Shown here in pieces: positions 1 to 5,703 of a stretch of 5,703 nt of DNA (its first letter is position 1; every line of letters begins with the position of its first letter). The DNA is taken from positions 2,493 through 8,195 of the forward strand of contig DIYC01000066.1 in assembly GCA_002428895.1 (NCBI GenBank), given 5' to 3'. Under the pieces are notes generated by a model. It worked only from the letters and a program-made list of their open reading frames with translations. It was not told where the DNA came from and ran no database searches. This DNA comes from Burkholderiales bacterium UBA6064. Lineage in GTDB: Bacteria; Pseudomonadota; Gammaproteobacteria; Burkholderiales; Burkholderiaceae_B. The position numbers and the translations under genes were made by a program.

Positions 1-182
1 GGCAAGGCACCTTCAAGTGAGACCGGTCGCTTTTTTAGGGGTAAGGCCCCTTTTTGGGTCATCATTTGAGCAACATGCCGAACCGAATTCGTCACTGTAC
101 CTACAAAAACATTCAGTTCATTTTGGGGTGGGGTAACCAATGAAGGCGTTTTTTTTACAGAGAAATCAAGAGTTGTTTTCAT
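1..182 (-). CDS. Unrecognised protein, N-terminal part only (runs off the left edge)
   Basis: An open frame on the minus strand begins with ATG at 182-180 and stays open for 60 codons to the window edge. It begins MKTTLDFSVKKTPSLVTPPQ and later reads QMMTQKGALPLKKRPVSLEG. The composition looks like a soluble, basic protein, with no signal peptide or membrane segment in the visible part. Upstream there is only a weak ribosome-binding candidate (GTAAG just before the ATG) and no convincing promoter. The gene lies downstream of the ATPase on the same strand, separated by 113 bp. I do not recognise a family. Part of a plus-strand frame is also open here, so the coding call rests on amino-acid composition and the absence of stops, and is moderate at best. 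Confidence 0.4.
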   Translation of the reverse strand, partial: MKTTLDFSVKKTPSLVTPPQNELNVFVGTVTNSVRHVAQMMTQKGALPLKKRPVSLEGAL

Positions 183-295
183 CTTACATCATAACGTAAT
201 TAAATCACTTGGTAGTCATGTGAATAAAAAAGTTCAATGTTTTATAAAAATCAAAAGGTTATGTGCGCTTCCTGGCTTTTTATCAGGCGGCATCG
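183..295. other. AT-rich spacer between the ATPase stop and the next minus-strand start
   Basis: This short gap holds AT-rich sequence with the 10-bp palindrome TTTTATAAAA at 240-249. A weak hairpin (CCTG/CAGG arms, about 271-287) follows the ATPase stop. No T-run follows it in the minus-strand direction, so I do not call it a terminator. No clear promoter for the gene at 1-182 could be identified. Confidence 0.4.
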
Positions 296-1612
296 CTATG
301 ACCACCTCGACGGCAAATACTGCGTAAAATATAAAGGCATCACGATATGGGTTTGCTCAAGTGCCGAAGAACCTTGACTGCCAGTTAATTTAAAAGTTTT
401 CTTTGGCGCACATTTTTCAATGTAGGACATCAGCGATTTAGCCCGCGTGCGTTTGCTGCTTTTAACTTCAACTGGGACAATACTCCTTTCACTCGTTGCT
501 ACGATAAATTCAATTTCAGCTCTGGCATCGGTCCAAGAGTAAGTTGGGTCAATCCCAAGGGCAGTGAGTTCTTGCTGAACAAAGTTTTCTGCGACATAAC
601 CTTTGTACTCATCGCTGTGTTGCTTAATGGCTTGATAGCTATTGCCCAACGTATGATTCAGCAAACCTACATCAAACAGAAATAGTTTCATCTTATTTTC
701 TTTTTTATAGGTCGCCAAAGGCAATTTTGGCTGCTCTTCGATAGGGTAATTTGCCAAAGCCAAGCGGCAACAGGTTAACCAGTGAATCGCAGTTTCAAAA
801 TCGCTGTAACGCGATTTACGGGCATGTACCTGTTTAAATTGAAAACGTTTAACCGACTCATCGATCACAAGCGATAGTTGTGACGGAATGCTATTGAACA
901 CCGATTCAATGACTGTTGCATCCACTTTGCCTGCGTATTTACCAAAATCGCGACGATACCCTTCAACTAAATCAGCATGAATTTTAGAGACTATTTCAAC
1001 GCGTTTTAAAATATTTGATTGTTGATGTTGATACCAAGCAGCAACCGCCTCGGGCATGCCACCGGTAAACAAGTAATCGGTCAGTTTATCCATCAACTGA
1101 GTGTGTGCTGCCACTGTGTTGGTTTGGTTGTTAAATGCCTTGATTAGCGCCTTTTCCCCAGAAGCATGAATAAACTCTTGGAAGGTTAATGGTCGCAAGT
1201 TGTATTGCTCAACCTTACCAACAGGAAATGAGTTTAATAAACCAATGTTTGACCCACTGGCAGCCACAAAATATGACGGTGCTTTTTCAGCAAAATATTT
1301 GAGTGAGGTAATAGCACGTTCACATTCGCCAATTTCGTCTAAGATGAGTAAATCAGTTTCTGGGTTGAACACTTGATTGGTCAGCAGCTCAATGTTCATC
1401 AACAGTTCATGAGGCGACAGTGAGCCATCGAATGCTTGTTTGTAAACAGGATTTTCTAGAAAATCGAGATGAAGTACATTGGCAAAAGTCTGACCCAACA
1501 ACTTGTTGAGCAACAAGGTTTTACCCGTTTACCGAGCACCATCAATTAATAAGGGCTTGCGTTCAGATTGTGATTTCCATGCGATTAATGCGTTGAGTAA
1601 AGTGCGCTGCAT
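296..1612 (-). pseudogene. AAA+ ATPase (AAA_14/DUF4143 type) with a nonsense codon in Walker A
   Basis: Read from ATG at 1612-1610, the frame has 438 positions, the usual size for this family. It begins MQRTLLNALIAWKSQSERKP and reaches the P-loop as LLIDGAR-stop-TGKT: codon 28, at 1531-1529, is TAA. Family members normally carry Gln here (GARQxGKT), so one C-to-T change from CAA would explain it. The rest is intact to TAG at 298-296. Walker B is LLILDE with D92 and E93. SGSN around 122 is the likely sensor. PLTFQEF (141-147) and GGMPEAV (184-190) are family hallmarks. The DUF4143 part has FDVGLL (313-318), then E342, AEIEF (365-369) and VPVEVKS (379-385), resembling a PD-(D/E)XK nuclease fold. 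Such proteins are ATP-binding, mostly of unknown cellular role. Restarting at TTG 1516 would give 406 residues lacking the P-loop, so no normal nucleotide binding. A sequencing error is the main alternative to real inactivation. AGG at 1626-1624 is a weak ribosome-binding site. Confidence 0.88.
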
Positions 1613-1665
1613 CGTTTATTTTGCCTGTTGTAAAGTCGTCAACTGAGTAATATGATGACCAATAT

Positions 1666-1752
1666 ACACTTTTATGCGCATAAAAGTGTTAAAAATGTTA
1701 ATTGAATGCGCATAAAAGCGTATAAAATTTCTTTTTTATGCGCGTAAAAGTG
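1666..1752. repeat. Three palindromic elements at exact 32-bp period (putative operator array)
   Basis: Three elements are centred at 1677.5, 1709.5 and 1741.5. The first (1666-1689) is a perfect 24-bp palindrome with arms ACACTTTTATGC and GCATAAAAGTGT. The best-conserved parts are the right arms: GCATAAAAGTG at 1678-1688, GCATAAAAGCG at 1710-1720 and GCGTAAAAGTG at 1742-1752, each exactly 32 bp from the next, about three helical turns. The left arms decay in copies two and three. The array lies 54-140 bp upstream of the ATPase start. A weak minus-strand -10 candidate, TATATT (1667-1662), abuts the first copy. This suits binding of a dimeric repressor or activator to one face of the helix. 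The binding protein is unknown. Confidence 0.7.
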
Positions 1753-1825
1753 GGTTTTTTCTTGAGAAGCCATCTAAAATTGAATAATAACAAATTTTTT
1801 GTGCCCGCTTTCACCGCTGTTTGTA

Positions 1826-1843
1826 CCTTACTTGGGCGTAAGG
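1826..1843 (-). other. Small hairpin just after the Fic stop codon
   Basis: In the minus-strand transcript a 6-bp stem (CCTTAC with GTAAGG, loop GCCCAA) starts two bases after the Fic stop. No U-tract follows, so it is not a canonical intrinsic terminator. It may protect the 3' end of the message or have no role. Confidence 0.3.
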
Positions 1844-1845
1844 TC

Positions 1846-2952
1846 TCAATATAAATCAAATTGATTGTGATCGGTTTCAAATAGCTTGATCAGTTTAGGG
1901 TGGCTAAATAGTTTTTCTTTACCTGATTGGTGTTCCACAAGTACCCCGATTTCTGTGAGTTGTTTCAGATAAACGGATGCGGTTTGCCTTTTAGCAATAT
2001 CGTTGTTGATCAGGTTAGTAATTCGACAGTAGGGTTGCTCAAAAATAATTTGTACCAGTTCATGGCTGTAAATTTTCGGTAGTGATTTTTTGATGTAACT
2101 TGAGGTGTGTTCAATCAGCTTGCGGATGGCTTCAATTTTCTGGGTTGTCCAAAGCGAGGTTTGTTCAACGGCATTTAACATGTAAATAATCCATGTTTGC
2201 CAGTCTTGCTTTGTGGTTACAGCCAGCAGTAAATCATAGTAGTTCGATCGGTTTTGCAGAATATATCGGCTTAAATAGAGAATAGGCTGTGATAGCAACT
2301 GTTGTTCAATCAGATAAAGCATGTTGAGTACACGGCCTGTTCTGCCATTGCCATCGGTAAATGGGTGAATGGCTTCAAATTGGTAGTGACTGATTGCCAG
2401 CTTGATTAAGGGGTCAATTGGGTGTGGTTCGTTGTGTAAAAATTGCTCCCAGTTTGCGAGTAATTGACGTAAATGCCTTTCACCTTCTGGGGGTGTATAG
2501 ATGATTTCGCCTGTGTTTTGATTGGTTAGTTTGGTGCCTGGCACTTTGCGAATGTTCATTTCAACCCCTTTGATCGTGCTGCACACTTTGACTGCTGTGT
2601 TTGTGCTTAAGGGTAGGCGGGCTAAATCGTTAAAGCCGGTGTACAGCGCAGTTCTGTATCTGAGCGCTTCTTTAGTAGCGGGGTCTGCCAATGTATCTTC
2701 TTGTGCGTATTGAAACAGCTTATCAGTGGTGGTGACAATATTTTCAATTTCGGTACTGCTTTTGGCTTCGAGTAAAGGTAATAAATTAATCAGTAGCCCT
2801 TGGTTTGGCAAAAGTTCACCGGCTTGTTTAAGTGCAGCCAGTGCTGCGCGTGCAGGGATGCAGGCTTTCAGTACGTTCACTGATTCAATTGCCTCAAGGC
2901 GAGGGGGTAATAAAGGAATGGAATTGAACGGTTTTTCAGGTTGCCAACTCAT
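1846..2952 (-). CDS. fic: Class II Fic protein, AMP-transferase (SoFic-like)
   Basis: Fic enzymes transfer AMP from ATP to hydroxyl side chains of target proteins in the cytoplasm; the target here is unknown. The 368-residue product starts MSWQPEKPFNSIPLLPP, with a Fic_N domain to about residue 100. The inhibitory helix is STEIEN (66-71), the (S/T)xxxE(G/N) signature with the glutamate at 70. Because it precedes the Fic core, this is class II: the protein restrains itself and needs no separate antitoxin. The catalytic loop HPFTDGNGRTGR (196-207) is canonical, with His196 and both arginines present. A C-terminal winged helix covers about 289-359. Length and order match SoFic of Shewanella oneidensis (about 372 residues) as I remember it. 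A longer frame begins at ATG 3009, but that codon lies in the -35 region and operator. ATG 2952 has a GGAA ribosome-binding site at 2964-2961 and matches the family N-terminus. ATG 2979 is possible but falls at the predicted transcription start. Confidence 0.95.
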   Translation of the reverse strand: MSWQPEKPFNSIPLLPPRLEAIESVNVLKACIPARAALAALKQAGELLPNQGLLINLLPLLEAKSSTEIENIVTTTDKLFQYAQEDTLADPATKEALRYRTALYTGFNDLARLPLSTNTAVKVCSTIKGVEMNIRKVPGTKLTNQNTGEIIYTPPEGERHLRQLLANWEQFLHNEPHPIDPLIKLAISHYQFEAIHPFTDGNGRTGRVLNMLYLIEQQLLSQPILYLSRYILQNRSNYYDLLLAVTTKQDWQTWIIYMLNAVEQTSLWTTQKIEAIRKLIEHTSSYIKKSLPKIYSHELVQIIFEQPYCRITNLINNDIAKRQTASVYLKQLTEIGVLVEHQSGKEKLFSHPKLIKLFETDHNQFDLY

Positions 2953-2960
2953 GTTTAGCG

Positions 2961-2964
2961 TTCC
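2961..2964 (-). promoter_or_regulatory. Ribosome-binding site supporting the Fic start at 2952
   Basis: On the minus strand GGAA lies eight bases before ATG 2952, a normal spacing. The upstream ATGs at 2979 and 3009 have no comparable site, so this helps decide the start. Confidence 0.6.
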
Positions 2965-2972
2965 AAGTTTTT

Positions 2973-3049
2973 TCGACATGAAGTGAGTATATGTCGATTC
3001 AATCGACATGAAAAGAATTCGTGTCGATTTTTTTGTGTTTTTTCGACAT
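2973..3049. promoter_or_regulatory. Operator array of TCGACA/TGTCGA half-sites around the fic promoter
   Basis: Five copies of the six-base half-site occur in 77 bp: TCGACA at 2973-2978, 3003-3008 and 3043-3048, and its complement TGTCGA at 2992-2997 and 3022-3027. The core is a perfect 19-bp palindrome, ATGTCGATTCAATCGACAT (2991-3009), lying over the promoter spacer. The outer sites form inverted pairs centred at 2985 and 3015 (AATCGACA at 3001-3008 with TGTCGATT at 3022-3029), a 30-bp period. This is the arrangement expected of a repressor that binds cooperatively as a dimer. The regulator is unidentified. The array could also affect the divergent plus-strand genes. Confidence 0.75.
2986..3014 (-). 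promoter_or_regulatory. Predicted sigma70-type promoter of the fic gene
   Basis: On the minus strand the -35 element is TTTTCA (3014-3009, four of six consensus bases) and the -10 element is TATACT (2991-2986, five of six), separated by exactly 17 bp. Transcription would begin near 2979, leaving a leader of about 27 bases before ATG 2952. The whole spacer is the central 17 bp of a perfect palindrome, so a bound protein would directly compete with RNA polymerase. Confidence 0.65.
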
Positions 3050-3260
3050 GAGGAACCGTTTAAGTGATTTAAAAGATAAGCGTTTTTTCCTCAATTCAAT
3101 GTTGCCTATGATCCTAAATGAGTACACTGAGCATATTAAGTCAGGTGAAGTGGATCTGTGGCGTACTCCCAGGCCGCTCCACCAGTTTCTTGGACATTTG
3201 TTTTTATTTGGGTGCAACGCTACCAACAGTTCTGGCATCAGATTTAAAAACAAAAATTAA
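3048..3260 (+). CDS. Doubtful small ORF, 70 residues, possibly a gene remnant
   Basis: From ATG 3048 to TAA 3258-3260 the frame encodes MRNRLSDLKDKRFFLNSMLP, then a charged stretch with YTEHIKSGEVDLW and RTPRPLHQFLGH, ending in a low-complexity tail. The middle reads like real protein, with balanced charge and ordinary codons. However, there is no ribosome-binding site, the ATG overlaps the last TCGACA half-site of the fic operator, and the tail looks like translated spacer. It may be a small protein, the remnant of a larger gene, or chance. The opposite strand also has an open frame over the same stretch, which looks like its shadow. I recognise no family. It is unlikely to be a FicA-type antitoxin, because the neighbouring Fic carries its own inhibitory helix. 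Confidence 0.3.
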   Translation: MRNRLSDLKDKRFFLNSMLPMILNEYTEHIKSGEVDLWRTPRPLHQFLGHLFLFGCNATNSSGIRFKNKN

Positions 3261-3341
3261 ACGGTTTGTTCAATTCTAGTAGTTTATGCAGTGTATACGC
3301 ATTCCTTTTTTTTAACAGAATCTATTTTTTTGGTGGTAGTA

Positions 3342-5703
3342 GTGCATTTTTCTGAACTTTACGGAAAGCCGAGTAAGCGGGTTATCGATACTTTTGTCGA
3401 ACATAATTTACCAGGCATTGATGATTGGAGCCAAGGTCAGTTCCAAGCGGCTTTAAATGAGTCGGGTGCGTATATTCATAAATTTCAAAGGCATGGTGTC
3501 GCTACTAATTTTTCTGAGGCAGTCCAAAATATAGTAGCGCCCAACGGAAATTCGGTTTTAAGCCAAAAGGCCATTGTGCCAACATGTGCGACATATGTTG
3601 GGCCTAGCTTCTGTAGAACCTATAGCCATGGTCCTTGGGAGAATACCTCGGGTTTTGTTTTTTCGCCAAATACTCGAACAACAATTAATTATAAGGGTGA
3701 TATTTATACAGGTCGTTTACAAGGAGAATTAAGCCCCCAATTCCATCAACATGTTAAAACTCAGTCAAGTTGGTGGAGGCGTTATGCGGAGTCTAATCCA
3801 TTTGATCAAGCCTGTAAAATGTATGCAAAAAAAATTGTTAAAGTTTTTGATGGTTTTGGCCCAACATTGAGTGCATTCAAAAACAGAAAACCTAAAAAGT
3901 TGCGCCTGGTTGTCAGTAGTCAATATCAACAATACAAAATAGCAGAAATGGAGGCTAGGGCAAATTGTTATTTTAAGCCAAATGCCGATACGATGATTAA
4001 TGATATTGATGTGGATAGGCCCAGTAAGTACATAATTAGAGAGTTGTTACAAAAAGATAATGTCGATATTAAACGGTTAAGCAAAGAAACGTTAATTATT
4101 AAGCTCAAGTACTATATTGCCGAAAAGCCAGAATTGGCCGTGTTTCTTCGTGCGCCGATCATTAAGATTTCTAATTTTTCTACTGATGAATGTGTTCAAA
4201 TTTATCTCAATAACGCAGCCAATATTTCCTTTCAATACAATCTATATTCAAGTTATTCACGCTTTTTAAGTTGGTTTAAAGAAAATGCGATTAGAGTTCA
4301 ATCATTGGATCCAATTACCGCTCTAACGCCCAATGAGTTTCAATTGTTGCCTCGGCCAGGCGATTTGATTGGTTTAATTGCAGATATGCGCTCAATTGCC
4401 TCTTTTACAGAATGTATTGAAGGGGTACAAAAACTTCGTGAGCATACCGCTACAATTTCTGCTGCTGAAAAGTTAAAACCGTTTATTCACACCATTGGTT
4501 ATTTTAAAAATACAGCGTATACGCAATTAGGTTGGTCGCAACATGTCATCCCATGGTCAAAGGATGGTATTTTACAATTTGCTACAACAGGTAAAGCGGA
4601 AGGGTTTAAAAGAGATTCTTCATTAAGTTCTCAATTTTTTGTGCCCGACATGTTTGCGATTTTTCACCGAATTGCCTCAAGAGGCCATCTTAATTTGTCT
4701 TTTTCAAATGATGTTGAAATTGATTTATTGCGGGTGGCATCGACATTGCCTCATGACTTCTCTACCATCGGTATATTTGAAAATCAGAATGACGATAAAA
4801 CAACCTTGCTTGAATTGGCTGCAAGAAACAATCTTCTAAGGCTTAATACAAATGAAGCCAATCGATTTAAAGAAGCGTTTAAATTATTTTGTTATATCGA
4901 TGCTTTGCGTTTAACGCATGAAGAAAAAATAACAAAAGCCAAGAGAATTAAAGTTGACAATCAAGTTCTTCGTGAAACTAAGATTTTGATTGTTAGAATA
5001 TATCGTAGTGATGCTGAGCAGATAAAAAAAGACTTAACTAAGTTGATGGAAAATAACATCAATAGATTGCAAATTAAACAAGAGGCGAGCTTGATAAACG
5101 GTTATCAGCGTGAGCTAAGAGCTGGTATAAACGACTCAGGTAAGTTTAGGTATAACAAAGATTTAGGGTGTATCGTGCTGAGCCAGGGTAAGAGAATTTT
5201 TAACCAAAATAAGTATCAACTGGGAATATTCACTCACACTGATCAAATGCGTGACGGGGGCTCGATTTTAAGTCTTGGTATTGAGGTTGCACACAAGCCT
5301 TTTTCATTAGGAAAAACCATCAACAAAATAGGTGGTTTTGATAAAAATAGACAAATATTCGGAATAGAATCCACTTCTGCTTTTTTTAATCAAATAAGCA
5401 GTAGAGATATTAAGTTTGTGACAACAGACTTTGAGAAAAATTTAATCAATATAAAATTGACCCAACAAAGTCATAATCAACTCAACTGCACATTTGAAAC
5501 TCAAGAGAATGAAATGATTTCACTCGATTTTCAAGATTTTATTTTTGATTTTGATCAAGCGAATACAAACCCAGAGAGAAATATTAGATTGATTTCAAAG
5601 AGCCTTGAGCAATTGCATCATGACGAGGGTGCTTGGATTAGTAGCGAAGCTGTTAAAGTTTTGCTTCATTTAATATTTGAAATTTACAGCGTAGTAAAAA
5701 GTT
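3342..5703 (+). CDS. Large protein of unknown function, N-terminal 787 residues (runs off the right edge)
   Basis: One frame is open from GTG 3342 through the last base, 787 codons without a stop. It starts (M)HFSELYGKPSKRVIDTFVE. The upstream GGTGGT (3332-3337) is a one-mismatch ribosome-binding site at short spacing; GTG 3333 and TTG 3330 are alternatives, and the first in-frame ATG is only codon 160. The product looks cytoplasmic, with no signal peptide or membrane span. Residues 80-130 are rich in Cys, Gly and aromatics (C82, C91). SSWWRRYAESNPFDQACKMY (142-161) is a compact aromatic block. Residues 225-330 look helical, and 525-595 are charged and probably helical. From 600 to 735 the sequence alternates in a beta-like way. 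I see no Walker, helicase, HNH, PD-(D/E)XK or protease motif; SLGKT at 655-659 lacks the rest of a P-loop. It diverges from fic. I do not recognise the family. Confidence 0.85.
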   Translation, partial: MHFSELYGKPSKRVIDTFVEHNLPGIDDWSQGQFQAALNESGAYIHKFQRHGVATNFSEAVQNIVAPNGNSVLSQKAIVPTCATYVGPSFCRTYSHGPWENTSGFVFSPNTRTTINYKGDIYTGRLQGELSPQFHQHVKTQSSWWRRYAESNPFDQACKMYAKKIVKVFDGFGPTLSAFKNRKPKKLRLVVSSQYQQYKIAEMEARANCYFKPNADTMINDIDVDRPSKYIIRELLQKDNVDIKRLSKETLIIKLKYYIAEKPELAVFLRAPIIKISNFSTDECVQIYLNNAANISFQYNLYSSYSRFLSWFKENAIRVQSLDPITALTPNEFQLLPRPGDLIGLIADMRSIASFTECIEGVQKLREHTATISAAEKLKPFIHTIGYFKNTAYTQLGWSQHVIPWSKDGILQFATTGKAEGFKRDSSLSSQFFVPDMFAIFHRIASRGHLNLSFSNDVEIDLLRVASTLPHDFSTIGIFENQNDDKTTLLELAARNNLLRLNTNEANRFKEAFKLFCYIDALRLTHEEKITKAKRIKVDNQVLRETKILIVRIYRSDAEQIKKDLTKLMENNINRLQIKQEASLINGYQRELRAGINDSGKFRYNKDLGCIVLSQGKRIFNQNKYQLGIFTHTDQMRDGGSILSLGIEVAHKPFSLGKTINKIGGFDKNRQIFGIESTSAFFNQISSRDIKFVTTDFEKNLINIKLTQQSHNQLNCTFETQENEMISLDFQDFIFDFDQANTNPERNIRLISKSLEQLHHDEGAWISSEAVKVLLHLIFEIYSVVKS

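Noticed and set aside
37..55. Hairpin AGGGG/CCCCT followed by five T on the plus strand, resembling an intrinsic terminator
   Set aside because: The stem is only 5 bp, the T-run is interrupted by GGG, and it lies inside the likely minus-strand gene at 1-182. No plus-strand gene ending here is visible.
1793..1807. Fifteen-base sequence AATTTTTTGTGCCCG also present near 4634
   Set aside because: It contains a T-run, the second copy is ordinary coding sequence, and no flanking similarity or mobile-element ends accompany either copy.
1698..1880. 60-codon minus-strand open frame between fic and the ATPase
   Set aside because: It overlaps the fic 3' end and the palindromic array, is Lys- and Phe-rich from A/T runs, and has no ribosome-binding site. 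It is a chance frame.
2522..2986. Two plus-strand open frames opposite the fic N-terminal half
   Set aside because: They are antisense shadows of a well-supported Fic coding region and resemble no family.
2999..3253. 84-codon minus-strand open frame upstream of fic
   Set aside because: It spans the fic promoter and operator, its composition is unconvincing, and it is antisense to the slightly more plausible small plus-strand frame.
4639..4839. 66-codon plus-strand open frame inside the large gene
   Set aside because: It is an out-of-frame shadow of the 787-codon frame.
5296..5328. SLGKT in the large protein as a possible nucleotide-binding loop
   Set aside because: The preceding glycine and following hydrophobic pattern of Walker A are missing and no Walker B partner was seen.

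Overview
The window looks like an accessory stretch of a moderately AT-rich proteobacterial chromosome, most likely a gammaproteobacterium. The main pointer is the Fic protein, which matches what I remember of the Shewanella oneidensis SoFic family closely, motif by motif, along its whole length. No rRNA, tRNA, CRISPR array, insertion sequence or integrase gene is visible.

Layout, left to right. (1) Positions 1-182: the 5' end of an unrecognised minus-strand gene that leaves the window at the left edge. (2) 296-1612: a minus-strand AAA+ ATPase of the AAA_14/DUF4143 type, with a C-terminal nuclease-like fold. It is intact except for one in-frame TAA stop inside the Walker A motif, so it is annotated as a pseudogene or recently inactivated allele. 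(3) 1613-1845: the ATPase upstream region, with three copies of a palindromic element spaced exactly 32 bp apart, the first a perfect 24-bp palindrome. (4) 1846-2952: a complete class II Fic AMP-transferase on the minus strand. Its promoter has a perfect 19-bp palindrome whose central 17 bp exactly fill the -35/-10 spacer, plus flanking half-sites. This moves the start 19 codons downstream of the longest open frame. (5) 3048-3260: a doubtful 70-codon plus-strand open frame next to the Fic operator. (6) 3342-5703: a plus-strand gene of at least 787 codons, open at the right edge, whose product I do not recognise.

The Fic gene and the large unknown gene diverge from a shared 390-bp region. The Fic and ATPase genes lie in the same direction, but 233 bp apart and each behind its own, different operator-like array, so they are probably separate transcription units. 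Nothing shows that the three proteins work together. Fic enzymes, DUF4143 ATPases and large orphan proteins are common in accessory and defence-rich regions, but a joint role is only an inference. The points most worth following are the stop codon in the P-loop, the two operator arrays, possible autoregulation by the winged helix of Fic, and the large unknown protein.
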